DNA of 46,145 nucleotides from an uncultured bacterium (GTDB lineage Bacteria > Desulfobacterota > BSN033 > UBA1163): NCBI GenBank assembly GCA_938002255.1, contig CALLAL010000023.1, positions 1 to 46,145 of the forward strand, in the 5' to 3' direction. Of this stretch, positions 7,353-15,689 are shown piece after piece; within the stretch, counting starts at the first letter, position 1; each line of letters opens with the position of its first letter. The notes beneath the pieces were generated by a model. The model saw only the letters and a list, made by a program, of their open reading frames with translations, was not told where the DNA came from and searched no databases. Position numbers and translations under genes: made by a program.

Positions 7353-8414
7353 TTAAGCAGTGAAGATGTATCTTGTTCCTGCGGTGTTTATGATAAATTG
7401 ACCAGGCATCTCCCGTTGAAAAGCAGTGACCGCTTCAAATCCTGTACAGTGCATGGGAACAATGTAATCAGGATTAATCGCTTTGATGTCAGCGATCGTT
7501 CTTTGGATGACCTCTGGTCTGGCGCCACTCAGGTGGAACCCACCGATCACAGCGTGGATTTTATCGATTCCGGTTATCTTCTGAGCATGTTTTACCGTAT
7601 TGACAATTCCAGCGTGGGCACAGGATGAGACCACGACCAATCCTTTACCTTTTACGTTAAATACCAGGGACTGTTCTCCAATAAAGAGATCCGGTTGGAT
7701 TTGATTTCCCCGTTTGATCAATAAAATGGGAGATCCCTTTTCATACTCTGTGACCCTTTCAATATTGCCCGTGAGATAAGCCCCTGGGACAATCGGTGTT
7801 GGTTCTTTGATCTCCACGATCTTAACCGTCCCCAGACTTTCAATTTCTTCCCTCCTCAATTGTTCTAAATCGATAAGGCCACTCACCTCAAACGGTCCGG
7901 CTGGAAGATTGGCAAACCTTTGAGAAAAGGTTTCTTCTCCGACATAGAGAGGAATTCCTTTCCTGATTTTTGTCCGATTGTGTTTGAGAATAGAAACAAG
8001 ATTTCCCCAGTGATCAAAATGACCATGGCTGATCCCGAGTGCCTCGAGCCGTCTGAAATCAATGTCAAGAAGCTCCATGTTTCTACTGACCCCCTGAAAA
8101 TCCAATCCATAATCGAACATAAAGGCATTCGATTTACCATCGACCACTGACTCGATATAATAAGCCAGACCGTGTTCCGAATGGATAGAGGTACCGGGGA
8201 TGATGAAATATCGCCTGGCAATTTTGTAATTCGGCCTTAAACAGTCATAATAGTTATCGGTGATGACGGTCACCACCAATTTTTCAATTTCTGGGATTTT
8301 AACAGAGCCGTAAGACACGGTTCCCCCTCCTTTCAAAAGGTCTCCTGCCATCATCATTGCTCCTACCGCTGCGGATGTCTTCAAAAATGTTCTGCGAGTT
8401 ATCTTCTTTGGCAT
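7353..8414 (-). CDS. TAT-exported metallo-beta-lactamase-fold protein
   Basis: 353 aa from ATG 8414, preceded by AGGGGGTGGGG; a GTG three codons upstream is the alternative. The N-terminus has a twin-arginine signal (KITRRTFLKTSAAVGAMMM), so it is exported folded with its metals. The MBL motif is SHGHFDHWG. SSCAHAGIVN, VIGGFHLSG and MHCTGF match the corresponding blocks in the cytosolic relative at 3054-3893. The two seem to be paralogues working on opposite sides of the membrane. The substrate is unknown. It ends at a strong terminator. Confidence 0.88.
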   Translation of the reverse strand: MPKKITRRTFLKTSAAVGAMMMAGDLLKGGGTVSYGSVKIPEIEKLVVTVITDNYYDCLRPNYKIARRYFIIPGTSIHSEHGLAYYIESVVDGKSNAFMFDYGLDFQGVSRNMELLDIDFRRLEALGISHGHFDHWGNLVSILKHNRTKIRKGIPLYVGEETFSQRFANLPAGPFEVSGLIDLEQLRREEIESLGTVKIVEIKEPTPIVPGAYLTGNIERVTEYEKGSPILLIKRGNQIQPDLFIGEQSLVFNVKGKGLVVVSSCAHAGIVNTVKHAQKITGIDKIHAVIGGFHLSGARPEVIQRTIADIKAINPDYIVPMHCTGFEAVTAFQREMPGQFIINTAGTRYIFTA

Positions 8415-8537
8415 GATCCCCACCCCCTTGAATAGATTACGTTTTAGATTTGTGGTTTAAAGTCGGAGACTAAAGATTTCAAACCGCTCCCCTTAACTCC
8501 TCTCGATGTTCCTTTGAGCTCCCCTTTTCACCCCCTT

Positions 8538-9278
8538 TCATAATTCCTGCCGAATCCTTTTCTTAAAGATGAACAAAGAAAGACTGAAAAGACTAAACAT
8601 GAATCCCACCAAGATGAATACATCTAAATATAAAGGGATGGTCGCATTATCTCCCAAGACACTATGTTTCAAACCGTCCACCGAATAGGTTAATGGCAGA
8701 AGATAAGAAAGAACCGGAAGGGGGAAGGGCATTTCCGAAACCGGAAAGAATACTCCACATAGAAAGATCATGGGAAAGCGAAAGAAGTTGGACATCGTCA
8801 TCGCTTCAAAGACTTCCTTTACACCAACCGAAATCAGGATCCCAAGCAGAGAGAAGGTCAGGCCGGATAGGATATAGATGGAAACGAACGCCCAGAAGTG
8901 TTTGATGTGTAGCCCCATGAGTGGGATGAGGATAAGGGAAATCAATACGGCGACCATCAGTCCAAATAGGGTACTCCCGAGAGTCTTACCGAGAAGGATT
9001 GTTCTAAAATTCAATGGGGCAAGAAGGAGCCTCTCCATGGCGCCGATTCTTTTCTCAAAGGTGATTACAATGGCTGCCATGGAGGTACAGGAGAAGAGCA
9101 GGGTCAATCCAATTATTCCTGGGACGACCTCTTTGATTCCTGACGGATGTCTGAAATAAAAGGCTAAGGCAAAGGCGATGGGGAGCATCAATCCCCAGCT
9201 AATTAAAGGGGGTTTGAGGTAATATGCGCTCAGATCCTTCTTGGCGATAAAATAGGCTTTGGATAATTCCTTCATCAT
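8538..9278 (-). CDS. ABC-2 type exporter permease
   Basis: A 246-aa integral membrane protein with about six hydrophobic segments and the ABC-2 layout: cytosolic N-terminus, VITFEKRIGAMERLLLAPL before the second helix, FFRFPMIFLCGVFFPVSEMP in the fourth/fifth helix region and a short basic C-terminus. It lies 27 bases after the ATP-binding gene at 9306-10274 and forms a half-size exporter with it. The substrate cannot be told from sequence. ABC-2 pairs of this kind move drugs, lipids or polysaccharides, and some are linked to gliding or copper (NosFY-like). Confidence 0.87.
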   Translation of the reverse strand: MMKELSKAYFIAKKDLSAYYLKPPLISWGLMLPIAFALAFYFRHPSGIKEVVPGIIGLTLLFSCTSMAAIVITFEKRIGAMERLLLAPLNFRTILLGKTLGSTLFGLMVAVLISLILIPLMGLHIKHFWAFVSIYILSGLTFSLLGILISVGVKEVFEAMTMSNFFRFPMIFLCGVFFPVSEMPFPLPVLSYLLPLTYSVDGLKHSVLGDNATIPLYLDVFILVGFMFSLFSLSLFIFKKRIRQEL

Positions 9279-9305
9279 ATAACCTCAGACCTGCAACCCC
9301 ATTGC

Positions 9306-10274
9306 TCAGACAGATGCTTTTTCGGGTTTATTGATCTTCATGATGTCCGAATCGAGTCCCGTAATCTTGACAAAGGCGTCTTCCAGAGTTGGGGTTACTG
9401 TGTTGATGGTTTTGATTTGAGCTCCTTGTTTGAGAATTTCTATCACAGGAAGAATGATTTGATCAATCCTTTTTGTATGGATTCGAATTTGATTGTCGGA
9501 GATGACTAACGCTTCAAACCCTTTAACCGAAGACAGCTGGTTTTTGATCTCCTCCGTTACCTGATCCAATGCAATTTCAAGGATCTCCGTGTCTTTGACC
9601 TGTGCTTTGATGTTTTCAGGTGTATCCATAACCCTTATCTTGCCTTTCACAATAACAGCAATACGATCGCATAAACTTTCTGCCTCGGGGATATAATGGG
9701 TGGTGAGGAAAATCGTTACTCCTTTTTTCTTTAAATTTTTGATAAGCTTCCTCAGATCTCTTGCACTCATGACATCCAGACCAGTTGTTGGCTCATCCAG
9801 GAACAAAATTTTGGGGTCATGAACCAGGGCGGTCGCAATCGTTAATCTTCTTTTGAATCCTCTTGATAATGTCTGAAAAGGTTTTTCCTGGTGTTCTATC
9901 AGATTGAACTCCTTAAGGAGATTAAGAGATCGAGTCCTCCTTTCTCGTTTCGGGACTCCGTAGAGTTCAGCGTGGTAGTTGAGATTTTTGAATGAGGTCA
10001 ATTCACCGTAAAGGTTCGATGTCTCAGGGACAAAGCCAATGGTCTTTTTTACTTTTAGGGGTTCTTTCAAAACGTCATGGCCATTGACCAGTGCGAATCC
10101 AAAACTGGGTTGGCTCAGACCGGCCAGGATCCGAATAGTGGTGGTCTTACCTGCACCATTGGGTCCTAAAAAACCAAAAATTTCACCTTCTTTGATATCA
10201 AAGGAAATGTGATCCACAGCAGGATTATTCCCATAAAACTTTGTTAGTTCTCTCACCTGAATGATATTGTCCAT
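9306..10274 (-). CDS. ABC-2 exporter ATP-binding protein
   Basis: A 322-aa ATPase with Walker A GPNGAGKTTT, a signature of LSRGFKRR form, Walker B ILFLDEPTTGLD and the switch histidine in LTTHYIPEAE. The roughly 100-residue C-terminal extension is typical of the CcmA/DrrA/NatA class. It is followed by its permease. An AGGAACAGGG stretch lies upstream of the ATG. The region ahead of it (10275-10705) holds only a decayed peroxiredoxin. Confidence 0.9.
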   Translation of the reverse strand: MDNIIQVRELTKFYGNNPAVDHISFDIKEGEIFGFLGPNGAGKTTTIRILAGLSQPSFGFALVNGHDVLKEPLKVKKTIGFVPETSNLYGELTSFKNLNYHAELYGVPKRERRTRSLNLLKEFNLIEHQEKPFQTLSRGFKRRLTIATALVHDPKILFLDEPTTGLDVMSARDLRKLIKNLKKKGVTIFLTTHYIPEAESLCDRIAVIVKGKIRVMDTPENIKAQVKDTEILEIALDQVTEEIKNQLSSVKGFEALVISDNQIRIHTKRIDQIILPVIEILKQGAQIKTINTVTPTLEDAFVKITGLDSDIMKINKPEKASV

Positions 10275-10329
10275 AGCGTGTTACCCTGTTCCTCTTGTAG
10301 GAGAAAATGAATCGGCCATCTCAGGTCTC

Positions 10330-10630
10330 CAGACCTTTCAGACCTTTCGTACCAGACCAGGACCAGGTTTTAGATCAGTTTTCCAGGCTTCCATCCAGAA
10401 GGCATTATCTCACCTGTGGCGTGTATATGCTGAAAGACTTTGATCTGGTGGATCAGTTCGGAAACATACCGCCCCACCAGCGGGGTCACCGCCTCCTTCA
10501 CCTGGAAAACTCCATCCGTATCGATGATGAATTAGCCCCGAATATCAACTCCTCCATCTTCATCGTAGACCCCATGAACACTACCAATACGGCCCTCTGC
10601 ATCTGCCAGCATGAGAAATGGCCTTTCTCA
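10330..10630 (-). pseudogene. Decayed peroxiredoxin C-terminal fragment
   Basis: The minus strand reads MLADAEGRIGSVHGVYDEDG, then VDIRG, an in-frame TAA, FIIDTDGVFQVKEAVTPLVG, RYVSELIHQIKVFQHIHATG, EIMPSGWKPGKLI and another stop. This is the C-terminal half of an AhpC/TSA peroxiredoxin (the RG-FIID-DG-V and PxGWxPG blocks). The N-terminal half with the peroxidatic cysteine is absent. It is therefore non-functional as it stands. It occupies most of the 430-base gap ahead of the ABC ATPase gene. Confidence 0.7.
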
Positions 10631-10705
10631 TTTCATTAGTATGGGTTTCAAAACAACACGAAAGATTGGGTTTCTGTTTGACAGGAAATGGGTTGACCTC
10701 CGTCC

Positions 10706-11437
10706 TTAATCTGTCTGGTTAGGGTCGATTCTGTTAGCGCTCATGACTTTGAAATACTGATCCATGGGAAGATGGGCAAACTGGACAGCCCCAAGGCAGG
10801 GAACGACGTATTTTACTGACCATTGGTCTCCAAGAATATTAAAAAATTCAAGGCAGGATGAGCAGATATGGATGCTACCCGCAATCGAATAAGGGGCTTT
10901 TTTTCCGTTGACGTCGATTGAGAATTTCGGGTCGATGAAGTTGGCATGATTGGCCGAATGATAGGCAAAGAGTTTTTCGAAATCGAAAGTTTCATCAGGC
11001 CGGTAACGGGAAAACCACCTTCGGTAGAATGTTCGCTCAAGGGGATCGACGTGTTCCCAGAGGAAAGGTTTCAATTTTTGATATTGTTCTGAATCTGTTA
11101 ATCGGAGAATTTCCTCGTAGGATGGAAAGCGCTCTGGCTTAAAGGTTGATGTCTTGATGACAATTGGGTTGCCAATATCTAAATGGTTCAGAGAGACATT
11201 GCTCACAACAAGAGATTGTCCCGCTTTATCAGAATCTGGATACCATGAGGTCTTTCTTTTACAGAAACTTTCCCAGGCTTCCGGGACGATACAGCCAATC
11301 CTTATTGAGGTTTTTAACATACGGCAAGGGATCCGAGTTTCTTCGTTAAAAACCTCTCCTTTTTGTTCAAACTGTTCCTTGACCCTTTTCAGATCTTTAT
11401 GGCCTACCCAATAGCATAATTTAAGATATTTTGACAT
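10706..11437 (-). CDS. Conserved-looking hypothetical protein with CSSC motif
   Basis: 243 aa from ATG 11437; the frame is open to a TTG at 11464, but neither start has a good ribosome site. It is soluble and rich in aromatic residues. The C-terminal third has HICSSCLEFFNILG and VPCLGAVQFAHL, the best candidates for a metal- or cofactor-binding region. The middle has FYRRWFSRYRPDETFDFEKL. I do not recognise a family. It lies between the decayed peroxiredoxin and the NifX-like gene on the same strand, about 55 bases after the NifX-like stop. Confidence 0.65.
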   Translation of the reverse strand: MSKYLKLCYWVGHKDLKRVKEQFEQKGEVFNEETRIPCRMLKTSIRIGCIVPEAWESFCKRKTSWYPDSDKAGQSLVVSNVSLNHLDIGNPIVIKTSTFKPERFPSYEEILRLTDSEQYQKLKPFLWEHVDPLERTFYRRWFSRYRPDETFDFEKLFAYHSANHANFIDPKFSIDVNGKKAPYSIAGSIHICSSCLEFFNILGDQWSVKYVVPCLGAVQFAHLPMDQYFKVMSANRIDPNQTD

Positions 11438-11491
11438 CTTGATTTTAAAGAAACTGCTTTTCAAAGTTTAAAAAGAACGATATGTTCTGGA

Positions 11492-11866
11492 TCAATGTCC
11501 GCATCCTCCCTGATGGGATCGGCAGGAATTGTAGATCGAAAGTTCCTGAAGCTTATGGTCATCCAACAAGGAAAGGTTCTCCTTAACCGTTAGAGCTCCC
11601 GCTCCATAAACTTTGATCCCCAAGGCATTGAGCTTGGACAGGGCACCAGCTCCAATGCCACCCACGACCATGGCATCCACGCTCTTCCCATCAAGCGCCA
11701 AGATGGGGTTGCATGCCCCGTGAACATGGTGGAGATCCTTATTGTTGACCGTCAAAACCTTCTTCTCTTCGGTATCGACAATGATAAAGGCTGGTGCCGA
11801 TCCAAAGTGATCATATACCCGACTCTCCATTCCCTCATCAGCTTGAACTGCAAAACCTACTTTCAT
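11492..11866 (-). CDS. NifX/NifB-type dinitrogenase cofactor-domain protein
   Basis: A 124-aa protein of the dinitrogenase iron-molybdenum cofactor biosynthesis domain family: KVGFAVQADEGMESRVYDHF at the N-terminus, then AMVVGGIGAGALSKLNALGI and a His/Cys-rich tail CRSHQGGCGH that could bind metal. Outside nitrogen fixation such proteins are common in anaerobes, where they may carry Mo/Fe clusters (for example in Orp complexes). AAAGGAGAACC precedes the ATG. It follows the DUF134 gene by about 40 bases and is probably co-transcribed with it. No nif structural genes are present. Confidence 0.88.
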   Translation of the reverse strand: MKVGFAVQADEGMESRVYDHFGSAPAFIIVDTEEKKVLTVNNKDLHHVHGACNPILALDGKSVDAMVVGGIGAGALSKLNALGIKVYGAGALTVKENLSLLDDHKLQELSIYNSCRSHQGGCGH

Positions 11867-11908
11867 CTGGTTCTCCTTTCTTATTAAGCCGTTAAGTCTT
11901 GTACTTCT

Positions 11909-12373
11909 TTAAGGTCGAAGGCAACCTCGCCGTTGCCCCCGGCCAGAACCTTTTGTTCCCCTAACCCCGTCTGCCCTGTGAATATTGATACTTTTACAGG
12001 AAGGGCAACTCTCCGGTCTCCCTGTACCATAAGGGAGCTCCCAGGTGTGTTGGCAATCTGCGCACCTAAACCTTCTCGTCTCTGCCATTTCAAATTCCCC
12101 CCCTTCAATTTTTAACGCTTTTCCCTGAATCAGAGCATCCGCTACCTTTCGGTGTGCTGATTCGATGATCCTTCCAAAGGTCTGGCGAGAAACCCTCATC
12201 TTTTCCGCTGCCTGTTCCTGGTAGAGCCCCTCGAGATCAGCCAACCGGAGGGCTTCAAATTCGTCAACGGTCAAGATGACTTCCTGAAGTGCGGAAAGAG
12301 GGATTCCTCTCGGTTTGAAATAAGTTACATTCGGCAGAATTTCTACCCACCTGCAATTTCTTGGTCTCGCCAT
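11909..12373 (-). CDS. DUF134-family HTH regulator with C-terminal zinc-ribbon
   Basis: 154 aa from ATG 12373, chosen because GGAGG lies five bases upstream and the family begins MARPRNCRWVE. A sigma-70-region-4-like HTH follows (LADLEGLYQEQAAEKMRVSR, then QTFGRIIESAHRKVADAL). It ends with a zinc-ribbon-like part, CADCQHTWELPYGTGRPESC and PSCKS. DUF134 proteins are usually DNA-binding regulators encoded beside NifX-like or MinD-like ATPase genes, and here the NifX-like gene follows directly. A palindrome 26 bases ahead of the start suggests autoregulation. Confidence 0.88.
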   Translation of the reverse strand: MARPRNCRWVEILPNVTYFKPRGIPLSALQEVILTVDEFEALRLADLEGLYQEQAAEKMRVSRQTFGRIIESAHRKVADALIQGKALKIEGGEFEMAETRRFRCADCQHTWELPYGTGRPESCPSCKSINIHRADGVRGTKGSGRGQRRGCLRP

Positions 12374-12398
12374 CGGAACCTCCATTCGACAACTTAAT

Positions 12399-12416
12399 TA
12401 TAAGCATATGCTCATA
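12399..12416. promoter_or_regulatory. Palindromic operator ahead of the DUF134 gene
   Basis: TATAAGCATATGCTCATA is an 18-bp near-perfect palindrome (16 of 18 positions match its reverse complement) centred on GCATATGC. It is 26 bases upstream of the DUF134 start and about 90 bases from moeA on the other strand. It is probably the binding site of the DUF134 protein (inference). Confidence 0.6.
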
Positions 12417-12503
12417 AAAAGTCAAGAGGATATTTTTTGTGTTCGTCGTGAGTAAAAGTTAAAAATTTTAAATTTGAATTTTTTATGTTATATAGCAAAC
12501 GCG

Positions 12504-13742
12504 ATGATACACGTCGAAGAAGCTATTGAAATGATTCTTTCCCATATCCAGCCCTTGGGGTGCGAAAAAGCTTCTATCCTGGAGTCCCTTGGCCGGGTCA
12601 TTGCAGAAGATGCCATCGCCCCACGTGACCTTCCTCCCTACGATAATTCAGGGATGGATGGGTATGCGGTTCGATCAGAAGATGTTCAAAATGCCTCTCA
12701 AACTCATCCCATTCGGTTAGAAGTCATTGAAGACCTTCGAGCTGGTTTTTTTGCAAAAAACCCAGTCCAAAAGGGACAGGCGATCCGGATCATGACTGGG
12801 GCTCCCATCCCCATGGGAGCAGATGCAGTCATTCCAGTGGAAGATACAGAGAGAGGAGATGGGTCGGTTCTTGTTTTTAGACCTCTTTGTCCTGGAGATT
12901 TTATTCGGAAGGCAGGAGAGGATGTTAAGAGAGGAGATCTTGTGATCACTCAGGGGGAGATTATCCGCCCCTCGGAAGTGGGAATGCTCGCCTCGATTGG
13001 TAAATCTTTTGTTTTAGTTTATCGAAGACCTCTGGTTGCCATTCTCTGCACAGGTGAAGAATTGGTAGACGTTGGAGAAACCTTAGAGGGTGCAAAGATC
13101 GTTTCCAGCAATTCCTATACCTTAGCCGCCCAGGTGAAAGAATGCGGAGCCATTCCGATGCAATTGGGGATCGCCCGGGACCATAAGGAAGAGATCAAAG
13201 AAAAACTCCTTCAAGGCCTCCAGGCAGACGTCTTTATTTCTTCCGCGGGCGTTTCAGTTGGAGACTATGACTTTGTGAGAGATGCCTTAAAAGAACTCGG
13301 TGCGAGGATGATTTTCTGGCGGGTTGCCATGAAGCCGGGCAAGCCCGTTGCCTTCTGGCTTTATGAAGGAAAACCTGTCTTCAGTCTTCCAGGGAATCCT
13401 GTTTCTTCTATGGTAACGTTTGAAACGTTCGTGAGGCCTTCCCTTCTGAAGATGATGGGACACCGTCATCTCTTTCGTCCTGTGATTGAAGCCACGCTTA
13501 AGGAAGAGATCCGAAAAGAACCGGGTCGAAAACATTTTATGAGGGCTATTCTTTCCCAAGAGGGTAAAGGATATTATGTCACCACGACGGGACCTCAAGG
13601 TTCGGGAATTTTAAAATCTATGGTTAAGGCTAATGGGTTAATTATTGTCCCAGAGGAATGTGAAATCTTAAGAGCTGGGGAGAAGGTAAAAGTCCAATTA
13701 CTCGATAGTTCGGAGTTTGGGGTATTGAGTCCGGAAACATGA
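12504..13742 (+). CDS. moeA: Molybdopterin molybdenumtransferase MoeA
   Basis: 412 aa from ATG 12504; a TTG ten codons earlier is also open. MoeA inserts molybdate (or tungstate) into adenylylated molybdopterin. Signature regions are PPYDNSGMDGYAVR, MTGAPIPMGADAVIPVEDT, CTGEELVDVG, SSNSY, SSAGVSVGDYDF and MKPGKPVAFW, followed by FSLPGNPVSSMVTFETFVRP. The C-terminal beta-barrel domain IV is complete. There is no strong ribosome site. It is followed by mobB at 71 bases, and faces the modABC operon, so cofactor synthesis and metal uptake are adjacent. Confidence 0.95.
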   Translation: MIHVEEAIEMILSHIQPLGCEKASILESLGRVIAEDAIAPRDLPPYDNSGMDGYAVRSEDVQNASQTHPIRLEVIEDLRAGFFAKNPVQKGQAIRIMTGAPIPMGADAVIPVEDTERGDGSVLVFRPLCPGDFIRKAGEDVKRGDLVITQGEIIRPSEVGMLASIGKSFVLVYRRPLVAILCTGEELVDVGETLEGAKIVSSNSYTLAAQVKECGAIPMQLGIARDHKEEIKEKLLQGLQADVFISSAGVSVGDYDFVRDALKELGARMIFWRVAMKPGKPVAFWLYEGKPVFSLPGNPVSSMVTFETFVRPSLLKMMGHRHLFRPVIEATLKEEIRKEPGRKHFMRAILSQEGKGYYVTTTGPQGSGILKSMVKANGLIIVPEECEILRAGEKVKVQLLDSSEFGVLSPET

Positions 13743-13813
13743 AACTTTTTTAAATTTTTTGGTTTTAGACTGCAAGCTCCGAACCCAGGACTCAAAACGG
13801 GAGCAAAGCAACG

Positions 13814-14461
13814 ATGATTCCAATCATTTCTATTGTAGGTAAGTCAGATAGCGGGAAGACGACCTTTATCGAAAAATTATTGCCGGAACTTGTCCACAGA
13901 GGCTATCGGGTGGCCACAGTCAAGCATGATGTTCATGGGTTTGAGGTGGATCGCGAAGGAAAGGATAGCTGGAGACATAAACAGGCAGGTGCCCACACAA
14001 CCGTTATTTCTTCACCGCAGAAAGTTGCATTGATTCGTGATGTGGAGAGGGATATGTCCCTCGCAGAACTCCGGGAACAATTCATTCAAGACGTGGACCT
14101 TATCCTTTCAGAAGGATATAAAAAAGATGTTCAACCCAAAATCGAAATATTTAGGAAAGAAAAACATCAAGAGCTCCTATGCACCAAAGAGGATAACCTG
14201 GTTGCGATTGTGTCGAATAAACCATTCGATGTTGGGATTCCATGTTTTTCACTGGATGACCCTAAAGCGGTAGCTGATTTTATTGAGGAAAAGTTTCTGA
14301 AATCGAAAAAAGAAAAGGAAATCACCTTGAAAGTCGATGGACGTTTGGTTCCTTTAAAACCCTTTATTAGAGATTTTCTGATGGGATCGATCAGAGGGAT
14401 GGTTCAGTCTCTCAAAGGATGCGAAAAACCCAAAAAGATTCAGATTCAAATTGATGATTGA
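13814..14461 (+). CDS. mobB: Molybdopterin-guanine dinucleotide adapter MobB
   Basis: A 215-aa P-loop GTPase: GKSDSGKTTFIEKL (Walker A), ATVKHDVHGFEVDREGKDSW and HKQAGAHTTVISSP, then LILSEGYKKDVQPKIEI, all typical of MobB, which assists MGD synthesis. A C-terminal extension of about 50 residues (TLKVDGRLVPLKPFIRDFL onwards, ending in KKIQIQIDD) resembles a short domain found in MobB proteins of anaerobes. Its presence implies bis-MGD molybdo- or tungsto-enzymes such as formate dehydrogenases elsewhere in the genome. Confidence 0.92.
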   Translation: MIPIISIVGKSDSGKTTFIEKLLPELVHRGYRVATVKHDVHGFEVDREGKDSWRHKQAGAHTTVISSPQKVALIRDVERDMSLAELREQFIQDVDLILSEGYKKDVQPKIEIFRKEKHQELLCTKEDNLVAIVSNKPFDVGIPCFSLDDPKAVADFIEEKFLKSKKEKEITLKVDGRLVPLKPFIRDFLMGSIRGMVQSLKGCEKPKKIQIQIDD

Positions 14462-14594
14462 ATCCGAAGCCTGTGCTGAACCCTTTTTCTTCATTCCTGA
14501 AATTCTTTAACCTGTCCCTGACGTGTGGAGGGCGGGTGGTTCTCTTAGGAAAAGGGAAGCGTGACGGGGGCGCGGAAAGATTCATCAAGATCTC

Positions 14595-15689
14595 TTATTC
14601 CATCACCCAGAAGGCTTCATCGCGAAGAGCAACCTTCACTCCCTTGCCTACAAAAAGATCAAGATTTCGGTAGGCATAGTTCGGGATGGAAATTTCAAAG
14701 GGAATCTCTTCATTTTGGGGATGGAAGAAAACCGTATGATGTTTTCCTCGATCCACAATGTCTTCAATCTTCCCATCGAAAATATTCCATTTCAGGGAAT
14801 CCTTGATGGGCTTTCCATCACGGATGATCATGACCTCTTCGGGCCTGAGGTAGAGGTCAAACTCTTTTCCTTCAGTGATTTCACCCAGAGAAGCGTGATG
14901 TGGGATAGAAAATTGGAGGTTGTTAACGCTTACCCTCCAACGGTTGGACTCCTTCTCTTGACAGATGGCTTTTCCCCTAAAAATGTTTTTCAATCCTAAA
15001 AAGAGGGCAACCGGTTTTGATCGAGGCCTTAAAAAGACATCATCTCTTGTTCCCACCTGTTCCACCTTGCCATGAATAAAAACCGTTATTTTATTCCCAA
15101 GCAGATAGGCTTCTTCAAAGTCATGGGAAACGCAGAGAACCGTCGGACGGAATGAGGCGTGGAGGGTTTTCAAAAGTTGCTGAATTTCAAACTTGATGGA
15201 AGGGTCAAGGCCAGTGAGGGGTTCATCAAGAAGAAGGAGTTTGGGCTTTGGGGCTAACGCCCTAAGCAAAGCCACCCTTTTTTTTTCCCCTCCACTGAGT
15301 TTAACTGGATATCGTTCGAGGAGAGGCCCGATCCTCATTACCTGAATAAGTGAATCGACATATTCGGAATACGTGGCTAACGGATGGTTTTTAGCCCTGA
15401 TGCCATAAAGGATATTCTCCCTCACGGTTAAGTGGGGAAAGAGGGCGAGGTCCTGAGGAACATAAGAGATTTCTCTTTGCTCGGGAGGCAGATGTTGAAC
15501 CTCTCTCTCAGCCACCCAGATCTTTCCCTTTTTGGGCCGGTGGAGTCCGATGACAGATTCTAAGATGAGGGTTTTCCCACTTCCTGTTGGACCAAGAAGA
15601 AAATGAAACTCGCCTTCCTCAATCTGAATATGAAAATCGTTCAACTGAAACGTTTTCAAAAAAATGGTTAGACCCTCGATTCTAATCAT
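14595..15689 (-). CDS. modC: Molybdate/tungstate ABC transporter ATP-binding protein
   Basis: A 364-aa ATPase with Walker A GPTGSGKTLI, signature LSGGEKKRVALLRAL, Walker B LLLLDEPLTGLD and the H-loop CVSHDFEEA. The C-terminal 130 residues form a regulatory TOBE-like region (DLYLRPEEVMIIRDG onwards). It overlaps the permease gene by eight bases, the third gene of the modE'-modA-modB-modC operon. Tungstate instead of molybdate cannot be ruled out. Confidence 0.9.
   Translation of the reverse strand: MIRIEGLTIFLKTFQLNDFHIQIEEGEFHFLLGPTGSGKTLILESVIGLHRPKKGKIWVAEREVQHLPPEQREISYVPQDLALFPHLTVRENILYGIRAKNHPLATYSEYVDSLIQVMRIGPLLERYPVKLSGGEKKRVALLRALAPKPKLLLLDEPLTGLDPSIKFEIQQLLKTLHASFRPTVLCVSHDFEEAYLLGNKITVFIHGKVEQVGTRDDVFLRPRSKPVALFLGLKNIFRGKAICQEKESNRWRVSVNNLQFSIPHHASLGEITEGKEFDLYLRPEEVMIIRDGKPIKDSLKWNIFDGKIEDIVDRGKHHTVFFHPQNEEIPFEISIPNYAYRNLDLFVGKGVKVALRDEAFWVME

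Noticed and set aside
7048-7356. Open plus-strand frame rich in Ser/His/Thr
   Set aside because: It is the antisense of the 58-aa ferredoxin and its leader; the minus strand has the cluster motifs and ribosome site.
10307-10639. Open plus-strand frame of 110 codons
   Set aside because: The opposite strand carries clear peroxiredoxin similarity, though broken; the plus frame has no recognisable features.
11492-12373. Nitrogen fixation locus
   Set aside because: Only a NifX-like domain protein and DUF134 regulator are present; no nifH, nifD, nifK, nifE or nifB.
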